Notes: generated by a model not told the origin, from the sequence alone. A stretch of DNA of 7,100 bases from Acidimicrobiaceae bacterium (GCA_003485885.1 DNHM01000163.1:1968-9067), one strand, 5' to 3'. Shown: positions 1-6,465, numbered from the stretch's first letter. Made by a program: numbers and translations.

Positions 1-144
1 GGCTCGGCTCTGAGCTTCGGCAACCTGCGCAGCAAGTTCGGTTGATCGGCTCTGGGCCTGAGCAATCTGGCCTTCGAGCTCGGCGGCACGGCTTTGCGCT
101 TGACCAATTTGGTTTTCGAGATCGCTCGCGCGACTTTGTGCCAC
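1..144 (-). repeat. 42-bp (14-residue) tandem repeat in the coiled-coil gene
   Basis: Read on the minus strand, three full units and a partial fourth begin at 144, 102, 60 and 18. They encode VAQSRASDLENQIG, QAQSRAAELEGQIA, QAQSRSTELAAQVA and EAQSRA. Fourteen residues is exactly two heptads, so copies stay in coiled-coil register. The invariant Gln-Ser-Arg is written with different codons (CAA AGT CGC, CAA AGC CGT, CAG AGC CGA, CAG AGC CGA), so the array is not a very recent duplication. It may continue past base 1. Confidence 0.8.
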
Positions 145-1785
145 CTCGACGTCGGTCACTGCAGCGAGCAAACGAACTTCGAGATCGTCGGCCCGCTCGA
201 CGGCTTCTTGCGCATCGATCAGACGCTGCTCAAGATCCGGAACCTTGGCTGCAAGCTGGCGCAACTCGGCAGCTTCGGCTTCGAGGTCGGCAAGCCGATT
301 CGCATCGGCCCGTAGCGTGAGCACCTCGGATTGGAAGGCCGCAGACTGCTCGCTGGTTTGTCGAGCATCAACCAGCTGGAGTTCCAACTCATTGATGCGA
401 CGCAACAATTCGACTGGACTGGTTCCGGCGTCGATATCGGCAACAGTCTGATTGAGCAGAGCGGCCTCGGCCTGCACCCGCTCAAGGTCGGCCTGCACCT
501 CGTCGATACGAGCCTGATTGGAAGGAGATAACAGTGGTCGAGCGTTCGCACGCATCTCGCCGAGTGATGCCTCGAGCTGAGCTGCCTGGCCGTTCGTGGC
601 ATCGAGCTGGGCACGGAACCCCGCAGCCTCGCCTCGTGCGACCTCGAGGTCATGTTTGTGTTCGTTGGCCAGACGTTGAGCCGCTTCGAGCAGCTGTTCT
701 TGCTCGATCGCTGAACGACGAGCAGTTTCGAGCTGTCCTTCGCGTTCTGCGGCGGCGGCCTTGGCACCTTCGAGTTCAGCCTCGATTTCGTGCACGCGCT
801 CGGCATCGGCTTGCAGGTCGGCAACCCGTTGCCGCAACGCTGATAGCTCGGCAGCGGACTCAGCCCGAGCCATAGCGAGTTCTCGTTCGAGCTCGGCCAG
901 CGACTCACCATGTTCGTCGACCGGCGAGGCTGCCTCGAGCTGGGCATCGCGTTCGGCTCGCAATACCTCGAGTTGGGCTTCGAGCCCAGCAACACGCCCT
1001 GCTTCGACCTCAAGGTCAGCAAGCCGGCCTTCGACCGCGCTGGTCTCATCAAGACGCCCGCGGAGCTGTCCGACTTCGGATTCGAGTTCGGTGATCCGGG
1101 CCGACGATGCAGAGGAGATCGCGGCCTCGGCATCGGCGTTGGACAGGGTGAGTTCTTCAATACGGGCTTCGAGGTCCAATACACGGTTGGCCTCTTGCTG
1201 GGTTGCTGCAAGGCGCTCCAGCAGATCTTCCACGTCGGCCGAAGCGGACGCCGCTGGCGCGCTGCTGCCAGCTTCAAGCAACGGAGAAACCTCGACGCTG
1301 GCCATGTCATCATCGTCGAAGTCGTCGGTGTCATCGATTGCCGGTGTTTCGACCTGTTCATCGACCGTGCTTGGCAACACGATCTCTGGCATCTGCGACG
1401 TCTCAAGACGCACTGTTTCGGATGCGTCGGGCCGCCCGGTGTCGTCCAGATGTGCGACCGGGTGGATATCGGTGCCTCCATTTCCATCACTGTGGGCGGC
1501 ATTTGGTGCTGTCGTCTGGGCTTCGACTTGCACCTCGAGGGCTCGCATCGCTGTTTCGAGTTCGCCAACCTGTCGGGTGCGGGCATCAAGGTCGGCAGTG
1601 AGCTGCACCTGTTGTTTGTTGAACGACGTGCGATCAGCTTCGGCTTGCTTCAACTCACGCTGGGCGACATCCCACTCATGTGGGCTCACCGGGCTGCGGC
1701 CGCGGGTGAGCAGCCACATCAGCAACAAACCGAGCACAAAAGCCGCTATGAGCCAACCAATGATCTCGAGTGCGGTGTAGAGCAT
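1..1785 (-). CDS. Membrane-anchored long coiled-coil protein (partial, C-terminus beyond window)
   Basis: I translated this open frame from the ATG at 1785. It runs without a stop for 595 codons to base 1, so the C-terminus is missing. Residues 5-26 form one hydrophobic helix followed by TRGR, which fits an N-terminal anchor with the rest cytoplasmic. Residues 36-92 form a first short coil. Residues 93-184 are a Pro/Ser/Asp linker containing a run of acidic residues (DDTDDFDDDD, 151-160). From 185 onward is a heptad-rich Glu/Leu/Ala/Arg coiled coil with repeated 'LE.E' and 'ADLE' steps. It is broken by a Pro-containing hinge, RPLLSPSN (416-423), and becomes a 14-residue repeat near the left edge. 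The start lies one base after the stop of the OmpA-like gene, with GAAGG a short way upstream, so the two are probably translated together. I do not recognise the family. A structural role linking membrane and envelope or chromosome is possible but unproven. Confidence 0.85.
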   Translation of the reverse strand, partial: MLYTALEIIGWLIAAFVLGLLLMWLLTRGRSPVSPHEWDVAQRELKQAEADRTSFNKQQVQLTADLDARTRQVGELETAMRALEVQVEAQTTAPNAAHSDGNGGTDIHPVAHLDDTGRPDASETVRLETSQMPEIVLPSTVDEQVETPAIDDTDDFDDDDMASVEVSPLLEAGSSAPAASASADVEDLLERLAATQQEANRVLDLEARIEELTLSNADAEAAISSASSARITELESEVGQLRGRLDETSAVEGRLADLEVEAGRVAGLEAQLEVLRAERDAQLEAASPVDEHGESLAELERELAMARAESAAELSALRQRVADLQADAERVHEIEAELEGAKAAAAEREGQLETARRSAIEQEQLLEAAQRLANEHKHDLEVARGEAAGFRAQLDATNGQAAQLEASLGEMRANARPLLSPSNQARIDEVQADLERVQAEAALLNQTVADIDAGTSPVELLRRINELELQLVDARQTSEQSAAFQSEVLTLRADANRLADLEAEAAELRQLAAKVPDLEQRLIDAQEAVERADDLEVRLLAAVTDVEVAQSRASDLENQIGQAQSRAAELEGQIAQAQSRSTELAAQVAEAQSRA

Positions 1786-1786
1786 T

Positions 1787-2551
1787 TCAGTTCCCTTCAA
1801 CGACGAGCACAACCCGCTGGTTGGCGGCACGTCCCTGTTCAGTTGCGTTGTCGGCGATCGGCACCTGAGCGCCGAAGCCGCGAGACGTCAACAACGAACC
1901 GTTGACCCCTCGATCAATCAGATAGGCCACGACTGCGTCGGCGCGGTTCTGGCTAAGCAAGAAGTTGACGTCGGGGTCGCCACCACGGTCGGTGTGTGCT
2001 TGCACCTGCACCGGGCCGCCCGAGAGGCCCTGCAGGTGGTCAGCAATGTTGTCAAGGACAGCAATGTCTTGAGCGGTGAACCGTGAAGTCCCAGGCTCAA
2101 AAGTTACCTCGGAGAGGTCGAGGCCATCCACAATCTCGTCGAGAGTCGGTTCGACCGCGACTGGTTCCTCAGTCGGATCCGGCGCAGGCACAACAGTTGG
2201 ATCCGGCGCAGGCACAGCAGTCGGATCCGGCGCCCCAATGGCACCTATAGCCGGATCACCTAACAACTCGACCGATCGCACACCTCTGATTGCCTCAAGC
2301 CGAGTCGCAAGTTCGTCTCGGTCGAAACCCGGTTGCATGACCTGCGGCAGTTGCACACTCAGCGCTCGTCCGTCGGCGATGATCACCACATCGTCGTTCG
2401 CAACGACGGCTCTGGCTTCGGCTTCGAGAGATGACTCGATGCCAGGTAGCCCAGCGAAGGGGCCAGTGGTGTTCAGCACGATGGCCAGCACACAAACCGC
2501 GACCAAACCGAGCAGGCAGAACAAGACACCCAGCTTGCGAGGCGTGCTCAT
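1787..2551 (-). CDS. Membrane-anchored BON-like/OmpA-family peptidoglycan-binding protein
   Basis: This is a 254-residue protein. I place the start at the ATG at 2551 because an AGAAGGAG ribosome site lies four bases before it. An upstream in-frame start at 2620 would only add residues that do not look like a signal. Residues 6-27 are a hydrophobic anchor. The Cys at position 20 follows V-A-V, which is not a good lipobox, so a lipoprotein is unlikely. Residues 38-97 (IESSLEAEAR...GVRSVELL) resemble a BON domain. Residues 107-130 are an APDPTxxP repeat linker. Residues 147-254 are an OmpA C-like domain: HTD (186-188), NFLLSQNRADAVVAYL (196-211), the TSRGFGAQVP stretch, and ANQRV with Arg246. 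In the family, the Asp of HTD and this Arg bind the diaminopimelate of peptidoglycan. The order anchor-BON-OmpA is like mycobacterial OmpATb (Rv0899); the BON part is inferred from pattern only. Confidence 0.9.
   Translation of the reverse strand: MSTPRKLGVLFCLLGLVAVCVLAIVLNTTGPFAGLPGIESSLEAEARAVVANDDVVIIADGRALSVQLPQVMQPGFDRDELATRLEAIRGVRSVELLGDPAIGAIGAPDPTAVPAPDPTVVPAPDPTEEPVAVEPTLDEIVDGLDLSEVTFEPGTSRFTAQDIAVLDNIADHLQGLSGGPVQVQAHTDRGGDPDVNFLLSQNRADAVVAYLIDRGVNGSLLTSRGFGAQVPIADNATEQGRAANQRVVLVVEGN
2162..2233 (-). repeat. 24-bp tandem repeat encoding APDPTxxP linker
   Basis: Three 24-bp units (2233-2210, 2209-2186, 2185-2162, read on the minus strand) encode APDPTAVP, APDPTVVP and APDPTEEP. 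The first two are nearly identical at DNA level and each of the three contains a GGATCC core. This suggests recent slippage or duplication. The repeat lies between the BON-like and OmpA-like segments and probably acts as a stiff spacer whose length may vary between strains. Confidence 0.85.
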
Positions 2552-2555
2552 GTAA

Positions 2556-2563
2556 CTCCTTCT
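2556..2563 (-). promoter_or_regulatory. Shine-Dalgarno site for the OmpA-like gene
   Basis: The minus strand reads AGAAGGAG, then TTAC, then ATG at 2551. This is the best ribosome site in the window and decides the start of the OmpA-like gene in favour of 2551 over the longer frame. Confidence 0.8.
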
Positions 2564-2634
2564 CACGGTGTGTACACGGATGGTTGATAGACCGATCGTG
2601 AGGTCGGTAACACCGCCCAAAGACTACTCCGTCC

Positions 2635-2640
2635 TAGAGT
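2635..2640 (+). promoter_or_regulatory. Possible -10 box for leaderless nuclease transcript
   Basis: TAGAGT matches the actinobacterial TANNNT pattern and ends 7 bp before the GTG at 2648. No purine-rich ribosome site lies in that gap. Transcription beginning at or next to the GTG would give a leaderless mRNA, which is common in actinobacteria. No clear -35 is visible. Confidence 0.4.
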
Positions 2641-2647
2641 CCGATAT

Positions 2648-3625
2648 GTGAGCGAAGCAACACCAAACGCACTTCTTGGCCTGAACGAGGCACAAGAGCG
2701 TGTGGTTCAAGAATTGGGCGCTACTGGTGAACAACGTCCCGTCTTCCCCGACGGACTCGCGGCAGGTCTGCGCGAACGGCTGACGACAGGGCTCCAGGGG
2801 GTCGCAGACAACCTGGAAGCCGGCGACAATTTGTTCATCAGCAAGTTCCTGCTCAGCCAGGTTCTTGGCTGTGAAGCCCGCCACTTACATGAGCTGCAGC
2901 GCGAGTTCGCATGGAATGTCCCGGTCGCCAGGGGCACCGTTGCACACAAGGCGATCGAACTGTCGGTCCATTGGCGCACCGTGCCGATTGCCAACGAACT
3001 CGTTGACCAAGCCATTGCCACACTGACAAACGACGGCTCCCCCATCGCCGATTACCTGCTGCATCTGCCCGAAGCCGAACGGGCTCAGCTCCGAAGCGAC
3101 GCAGCGAACGCAACCCAAGCGTTCCTCGATGGTTTTCCTCCGCTGCGATCGAAACCACAGTGGAGGCCAGCAGTCGAGGTCCGAGGACGTTACGAATTCC
3201 TGAACAGCAAGCTCGTATTGTCAGGGAAGGTCGATCTCAGCTTGGGCGGCCCCACCGGCGATCGGAGCGGCCGAGTATTCATCGACCTGAAGACCGGGCG
3301 TCGCAGCCGCACACATGTCGATGACCTCCGTTATTACGCTCTGATCGAGACGGTTCGATATGGCACTCCCCCACGGGCGCTGGCGAGTTATTACCTCGAT
3401 GAATCGCGACTGAGCGTCGAGATCGTGTCTCAGGATCTGCTGTGGAGCGCCGCCGAACGGGTTATCGCCGGAGTCAAACGTCATCAGACTCTGCTCAGTG
3501 GCGAAGACACGCCAGTCTTTCGGCCCAGCATCGTCTGTCGTTGGTGTCCAATCGTGGGTGACTGTGACACCGGCACCGCATGGCTCGACTCCACCGACGA
3601 AGACGAACTCAACATCTTGAGTTAG
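2648..3625 (+). CDS. Stand-alone PD-(D/E)XK nuclease with AddB/Cas4-type iron-sulfur cluster
   Basis: This is a 325-residue protein starting at GTG; the ATG two bases upstream runs straight into TGA. The RecB/Cas4-like nuclease motifs appear in order: His100 in RGTVAHKAIE, Glu177 in VEVR, Asp196 in SGKVDL, Asp213 and Lys215 in FIDLKTG, and a following DDLRYYAL helix in the place of the QxxxY motif. Four cysteines, C75 (QVLGCEARH) and C297-x2-C300-x5-C306 near the C-terminus, match the 4Fe-4S 'staple' spacing of AddB and Cas4. It should therefore be a metal-dependent DNA nuclease, probably in repair. There is no helicase domain and no adjacent cas1/cas2 or addA. The first 25 residues contain LNEAQERVVQELG, which resembles the Q-motif at the start of UvrD-type helicases. 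Similar single-domain proteins are, to my knowledge, annotated generically in actinobacteria. Its physiological substrate is unknown. Confidence 0.85.
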   Translation: MSEATPNALLGLNEAQERVVQELGATGEQRPVFPDGLAAGLRERLTTGLQGVADNLEAGDNLFISKFLLSQVLGCEARHLHELQREFAWNVPVARGTVAHKAIELSVHWRTVPIANELVDQAIATLTNDGSPIADYLLHLPEAERAQLRSDAANATQAFLDGFPPLRSKPQWRPAVEVRGRYEFLNSKLVLSGKVDLSLGGPTGDRSGRVFIDLKTGRRSRTHVDDLRYYALIETVRYGTPPRALASYYLDESRLSVEIVSQDLLWSAAERVIAGVKRHQTLLSGEDTPVFRPSIVCRWCPIVGDCDTGTAWLDSTDEDELNILS

Positions 3626-3710
3626 CTGGCACACTCTGCCGTATAGGTAGCGAAGTGGTCCACGACCGTCGAGGTGGGCGCTGAAACGAGGACTACCCGG
3701 ACTAGAACAA
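3626..3710. other. Convergent intergenic gap, no clear terminator
   Basis: This 85-bp gap separates the ends of the converging nuclease and acetyltransferase genes. The only stem I find is GG-a-CTAG / CTAGCC (3699-3705 with 3711-3716). It is short, has one bulge and no T-tract on either strand, and overlaps the acetyltransferase stop codon. Termination here may be Rho-dependent or use a structure I cannot recognise. Confidence 0.35.
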
Positions 3711-4334
3711 CTAGCCCAGCCAGGTGGGAATGAGATCGATGCATCGCACTGCCCATTCTTCGCTGGTCATCGCGTAACGGATGTGGTCTTCCCACACGCC
3801 ATTGATCTGCAGGTACCGATTGGCAACACCTTCAGCCCGGACATTGAGCTTTTCGACGACGCGGCGACTCGCGCTGTTGCGGGGAATGATCGAGATCTGA
3901 AGCCGGTGCAGGTTGAGCTCGTCGAAGCCGAACTGCATGAGAGCGACCAACGCTTCGGGCGTATACCCGTGGCCAGCGCAGCGATGATCGATCCAGTACC
4001 CGACGTAAGCGTTCTGATGGGCACCCCGATGAATCGAACTCAGATTCATTTCGCCAGCAAAGTTTCCATCGACAAATACGCCGAAGCTGAACCCGACCCC
4101 GGCTTGTCGATCACGGCGCCGAGCGTCGCACCGCACCAGGAATGCCGAGCGGTCGCGGACAGCATCGGGTGCGTTCGCTGGACGCAGCGGCTCCCATTTG
4201 AGCAGCCATTCCTCGTTCGCGAGCCGGACCTCTTGCCACTGCTCAAAGTCTTCTTCGCGCAGAGGACGCATAGTGATGCGATTGCCGGTCAACCATGGAG
4301 CTGGTTCTGGAGCAGGTGGGCGACGCCTCATCAT
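3711..4334 (-). CDS. GNAT N-acetyltransferase, RimJ/RimL type
   Basis: This 207-residue protein probably transfers acetyl from acetyl-CoA to a protein N-terminus or amine. The fold is visible from LTGNRITMRPLREEDFEQW (15-33), the standard first strand and helix of the family. It continues with the acetyl-CoA pyrophosphate loop RCAGHG (118-123, matching R/QxxGxG/A) followed by YTPEALVALMQFGFDELNLHRL. Then come IIPRNSASRRVVEKLNV (149-165) and ENRYLQ-like and WEDHIRYA endings (171-188), all typical of RimJ/RimL. An N-terminal Pro-rich segment (6-13) precedes the domain. The first ATG overlaps the ppx stop by four bases (ATGA). A second ATG follows directly, so either could start; I see no separate ribosome site and expect coupling to ppx. 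The substrate (ribosomal protein, another protein or a small molecule) cannot be told from sequence. Confidence 0.9.
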   Translation of the reverse strand: MMRRRPPAPEPAPWLTGNRITMRPLREEDFEQWQEVRLANEEWLLKWEPLRPANAPDAVRDRSAFLVRCDARRRDRQAGVGFSFGVFVDGNFAGEMNLSSIHRGAHQNAYVGYWIDHRCAGHGYTPEALVALMQFGFDELNLHRLQISIIPRNSASRRVVEKLNVRAEGVANRYLQINGVWEDHIRYAMTSEEWAVRCIDLIPTWLG

Positions 4335-5275
4335 GTTGGCCGATTCTGTTGCACACTGCGGGCGAGCCCATCAAGTATGTCGGATTCACTGGCGAGCAAG
4401 CTGTCGAGACCAAGGTGACGCATGATGCTTACCAGAATGGCCATACCGCCCACGATCGTGTCAACCCGACCCATCGGAAGGCCCGGATTGCAGGCACGAT
4501 CCTGACGGTTTTCGGTGGCGAGTGTGCGGAAGACATCCTCGGCGGCTTCACGAGTCAGCGTGAAGTGATGGATCAGATCTCGGTCATATTCCGGAATACC
4601 GATTTCGACCGCAACGGCGGTGGAAATTGTTCCAGCCACGCCAACAACGGTCGTGGCGTGATGTGCTTGCGGTAGTTCGCGATCCACATCGTCGAGCCAT
4701 GCCGCGGCATAGGTCACGCAGTTCGACAATTCCTCGGCCTTTGGCGGGTCAGTCTCGATGTACATGTCGGTGAGTCGGACCGAACCAATATCGAGCGAGA
4801 TGGCGTCGTCGAAACTGTCGCCGCCGCACGAGAATTCGGTCGAGGCTCCCCCAATGTCGATGACCAGAAACGGCCCATCAGCCGGATTGAGCTCGCGTGT
4901 CGCTCCAAGGAAGGTGAGTTCACCTTCCTCGACCCCCGAAAGAACATGGGCCGGTGACCCAACAATTGCGGAAGCAGCAGCAATGAACTCTGGCCCGTTT
5001 GACGCATCACGAGCAGCAGCAGTGGCGGCCACACGCACCCTTGCTGGGTCCACCTGATGGTCATCGAGCAGGCTGCGGTAACGACGGAGCGCGGTGTACA
5101 CCCGTTCGAGCGCCTCGGGCTGCAGTTCCCCCGCTGCGTCGAGCCCTTTGCCCAGTTTGGTCAACTCGACCTCGCGAACCAGCGTGGTATCACCATGCAT
5201 GATCAGCAGCCGGGTTGAATGCGAACCACAGTCGATGGCCGCATATGGCAAGTCAGTAGTTGTTGTGTCAGTCAC
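4331..5275 (-). CDS. ppx: Ppx/GppA-family exopolyphosphatase or pppGpp phosphohydrolase (Ppx2-like)
   Basis: This is 314 residues from the GTG at 5275, whose GTGA overlaps the DUF501 stop by four bases. A longer frame to 5371 would add residues coded inside DUF501 and unlike the family, so I reject it. It is an ASKHA-fold enzyme that removes terminal phosphate from polyphosphate and/or pppGpp. Visible motifs are the first phosphate loop AIDCGSHSTRLL (13-24), KLGKGLDAAGELQPEAL (40-56), AATAAARDASNGPEF (83-97), the catalytic-Glu stretch SGVEEGELTFLGA (113-125), the second phosphate loop IDIGGASTEF (139-148), the GVAGTISTAVAVE (212-224) motif, and an MGRVDTIVGG...SESDILDGL end. The size matches short single-module actinobacterial Ppx proteins, and the order DUF501-ppx matches Rv1025-Rv1026. 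Two loop residues differ from the usual form: His19 where Asn is normal, and Ala144 where Gly is normal. Which substrate is preferred is not decidable here. Confidence 0.92.
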   Translation of the reverse strand: MTDTTTTDLPYAAIDCGSHSTRLLIMHGDTTLVREVELTKLGKGLDAAGELQPEALERVYTALRRYRSLLDDHQVDPARVRVAATAAARDASNGPEFIAAASAIVGSPAHVLSGVEEGELTFLGATRELNPADGPFLVIDIGGASTEFSCGGDSFDDAISLDIGSVRLTDMYIETDPPKAEELSNCVTYAAAWLDDVDRELPQAHHATTVVGVAGTISTAVAVEIGIPEYDRDLIHHFTLTREAAEDVFRTLATENRQDRACNPGLPMGRVDTIVGGMAILVSIMRHLGLDSLLASESDILDGLARSVQQNRPT

Positions 5276-5760
5276 GAGTCGTCCAGGCCCGCCGAGAGTG
5301 CATCCGCCACCCACTGGCCAACGGGATCGTGCCCACCGGCCAGGAAGTACGCATAGTGCGCGTGCAGGCACTTGACGCCGACACGGGTCCCGCCAACGCC
5401 GGCGCTTGGGCGATGACCGTCGTAGCCGTCGGGAATCAGTGCTTCTCGTTCGGCCCGATATGCCTGGTGGGCTGCAACCAGTTCATCGGCGTCGACCTCG
5501 GCCTCGGCGACATCGACCGCACCCGTCGACTCCAGACGACTTACGACCAACCGATCATGAGGCGACACGAGCCAGTAGAGCGTGGGCATAGGACGACCGC
5601 TGCCCAGAATCGGAGCATTACGAATCACTCGTGGTGTGCCATCGTCATGGCGCAACACGATCTCAAAATGTCCTTGCGGGTGACGACCGAGCAAATCGGC
5701 CACGACAGCGAAGTCTGCGTCGTCGACTGGGGTCCATGCCGCCGGTCGGGGTATCGCCAT
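5272..5760 (-). CDS. DUF501 family protein (Rv1025-like)
   Basis: This 162-residue protein has an unknown molecular role. The family signature is clear: LLGRHPQGHFEIVLR (23-37), PRVIRNAPIL then PMPTLYWLVSP (43-66), SRLESTGAV (74-82), and GVGGTRVGVKCLHAHYAYFLAGG followed by DPVGQWV toward the C-terminus. The conserved Cys and His pair in VKCLHAHYA suggests metal binding, but that is inference. It starts at ATG 5760, 24 bp after the CoxG-like stop, with a weak GGAAAG ribosome site. Its TGA overlaps the GTG of ppx by four bases. In many actinobacteria this gene sits between ftsB/divIC and ppx. Here the upstream neighbour is a coxG-like gene instead. There is no signal peptide or membrane segment. 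Confidence 0.9.
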   Translation of the reverse strand: MAIPRPAAWTPVDDADFAVVADLLGRHPQGHFEIVLRHDDGTPRVIRNAPILGSGRPMPTLYWLVSPHDRLVVSRLESTGAVDVAEAEVDADELVAAHQAYRAEREALIPDGYDGHRPSAGVGGTRVGVKCLHAHYAYFLAGGHDPVGQWVADALSAGLDDS

Positions 5761-5784
5761 GACGGGAACTTTCCGGTCGGTCCG

Positions 5785-6465
5785 TTAACCCTTGCGGAAC
5801 ATTCGGCGCAAGATGAGCAGGAGCGCTGCAACAGCAGCGACAGGAAGGACCCGCTTAAAGACCGACGCACCCGCAGCATCGAGCAAGTCGACTGCTTCAG
5901 CTTCGGGCATGTTGATCTTGCGAGGACCGGTATGGACAACAGGGTCCTCGGCCTTGGTTTCCTCGACTGGGGTGTCCTGCACAGCTTCATCGGCTGCTTC
6001 GGCATCGCCGCCTGCCTGTTCTTGTGCGAGAACTTCCTGCAGGTTCTCGGCGAACTGGCCCATGAGTTTGGCGCTCACTTCGGCCATGACGCCACGACCG
6101 AACTGTGCTGCCTTACCGGTAATCGAAAGGTCGGTGTAGACGTCGACGCGGGTGTTGTCGGCATCGATCTCGTGCAGCGTGGCGGTAATGAGTGCGCTTG
6201 CGTTGCCAGCGCCCCGGCTATCGCGACCGTCACCCTTGATGACGACCTTGCCCTCGGCTTCGTTCTGTTCGATGAACGTGGCCTTGCCTTTGTACTGCGC
6301 CGTGACAGGTCCAACCTTGACCTTGACATTGCCTTTGTATTCGTCGCCGTCGATCTCTTCGAGCTGAGCGCCGGGCAGACACGGAGCAATCCGCTCTACG
6401 TCGTTGAGCACTCGCCATGCAGTGGCACGGTCTGCTGCGACTTCGAAGCTGTTATTCAGGTCCAT
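5785..6465 (-). CDS. coxG: CoxG-family SRPBCC protein with C-terminal membrane anchor
   Basis: This 226-residue protein has residues 1-148 forming the CoxG/SRPBCC domain. Typical pieces are MDLNNSFEV, ATAWRVLNDVERIAPCLPGA (14-33), YKGNVKVKVGPVTAQYKGKA (43-62) and GRGVMAEVSAKLMGQFAENL (123-142). An acidic linker (149-175) follows, then a hydrophobic helix (about 206-219) and the basic tail RRMFRKG. In CO dehydrogenase clusters CoxG holds the molybdenum enzyme at the membrane and has been linked to quinone delivery. The anchor here fits that role. The gene overlaps the MocA-like gene by 10 bp, and a GAAGGAAC ribosome site lies 7-8 bases before the ATG inside that gene. The partner enzyme is not in the window, so it could serve another Mo hydroxylase. 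The symbol reflects family, not proven function. Confidence 0.88.
   Translation of the reverse strand: MDLNNSFEVAADRATAWRVLNDVERIAPCLPGAQLEEIDGDEYKGNVKVKVGPVTAQYKGKATFIEQNEAEGKVVIKGDGRDSRGAGNASALITATLHEIDADNTRVDVYTDLSITGKAAQFGRGVMAEVSAKLMGQFAENLQEVLAQEQAGGDAEAADEAVQDTPVEETKAEDPVVHTGPRKINMPEAEAVDLLDAAGASVFKRVLPVAAVAALLLILRRMFRKG

Larger units (their letters stand above)
2552..2647. promoter_or_regulatory. Divergent promoter region between the OmpA-like gene and the nuclease gene
   Basis: This 96-bp gap must carry promoters for both directions. On the minus side there is a strong ribosome site (see separate entry), while possible -10 boxes (TATCAA at 2589-2584, TAGTCT at 2626-2621) lack a convincing -35. 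Two symmetric sequences could be operators: a perfect 8-bp palindrome GTGTACAC at 2570-2577, and ACCGA (2591-2595) with TCGGT (2604-2608) separated by 8 bp. No regulator is identified. Confidence 0.4.

Noticed and set aside
522..875. Plus-strand GTG at 534 with an apparently excellent GGAAGGAG ribosome site
   Set aside because: The purine run is the complement of the Ser-Pro-Ser hinge codons of the coiled-coil gene. The downstream 113-residue frame is Arg-rich and has no family features.
219..1589. Long minus-strand frame (456 codons) inside the coiled-coil gene
   Set aside because: It lies in another frame of the same strand, gives a Ser/Arg/Pro-rich protein without recognisable domains, and is fully covered by the heptad-rich frame that starts at 1785.
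761..1905. Two long plus-strand open frames (761-1780 and 910-1905)
   Set aside because: They are antisense to the coiled-coil gene. Long open antisense frames are expected from its GAG/GAA/GCC/CTC-biased codons. The Ser/Ala-rich or mixed products show no domain.
2162..2233. 24-bp repeat as a CRISPR or integration array
   Set aside because: Units are directly adjacent with no spacers and stay in frame inside a coding region, so it is a protein linker repeat.
2076..2555. Plus-strand frame of 159 codons antisense to the OmpA-like gene
   Set aside because: It is Ser/Thr/Gly-rich, mirrors the linker repeat, and overlaps a gene with clear domain evidence.
2552..2620. Longer N-terminus for the OmpA-like protein (start at 2620)
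   Set aside because: It would bypass the strong ribosome site at 2556-2563 and put 23 unrelated residues before the membrane anchor.
2648..3625. Nuclease as a CRISPR Cas4
   Set aside because: The cysteine pattern fits, but there is no repeat array and no cas1, cas2 or effector gene in the window. The N-terminal segment is also unlike Cas4.
5276..5371. Longer N-terminus for Ppx (start at 5371)
   Set aside because: It lies wholly inside the DUF501 coding region and adds residues unlike the family. The GTG at 5275 with a 4-bp overlap places the conserved AIDCGS loop at the usual distance from the start.
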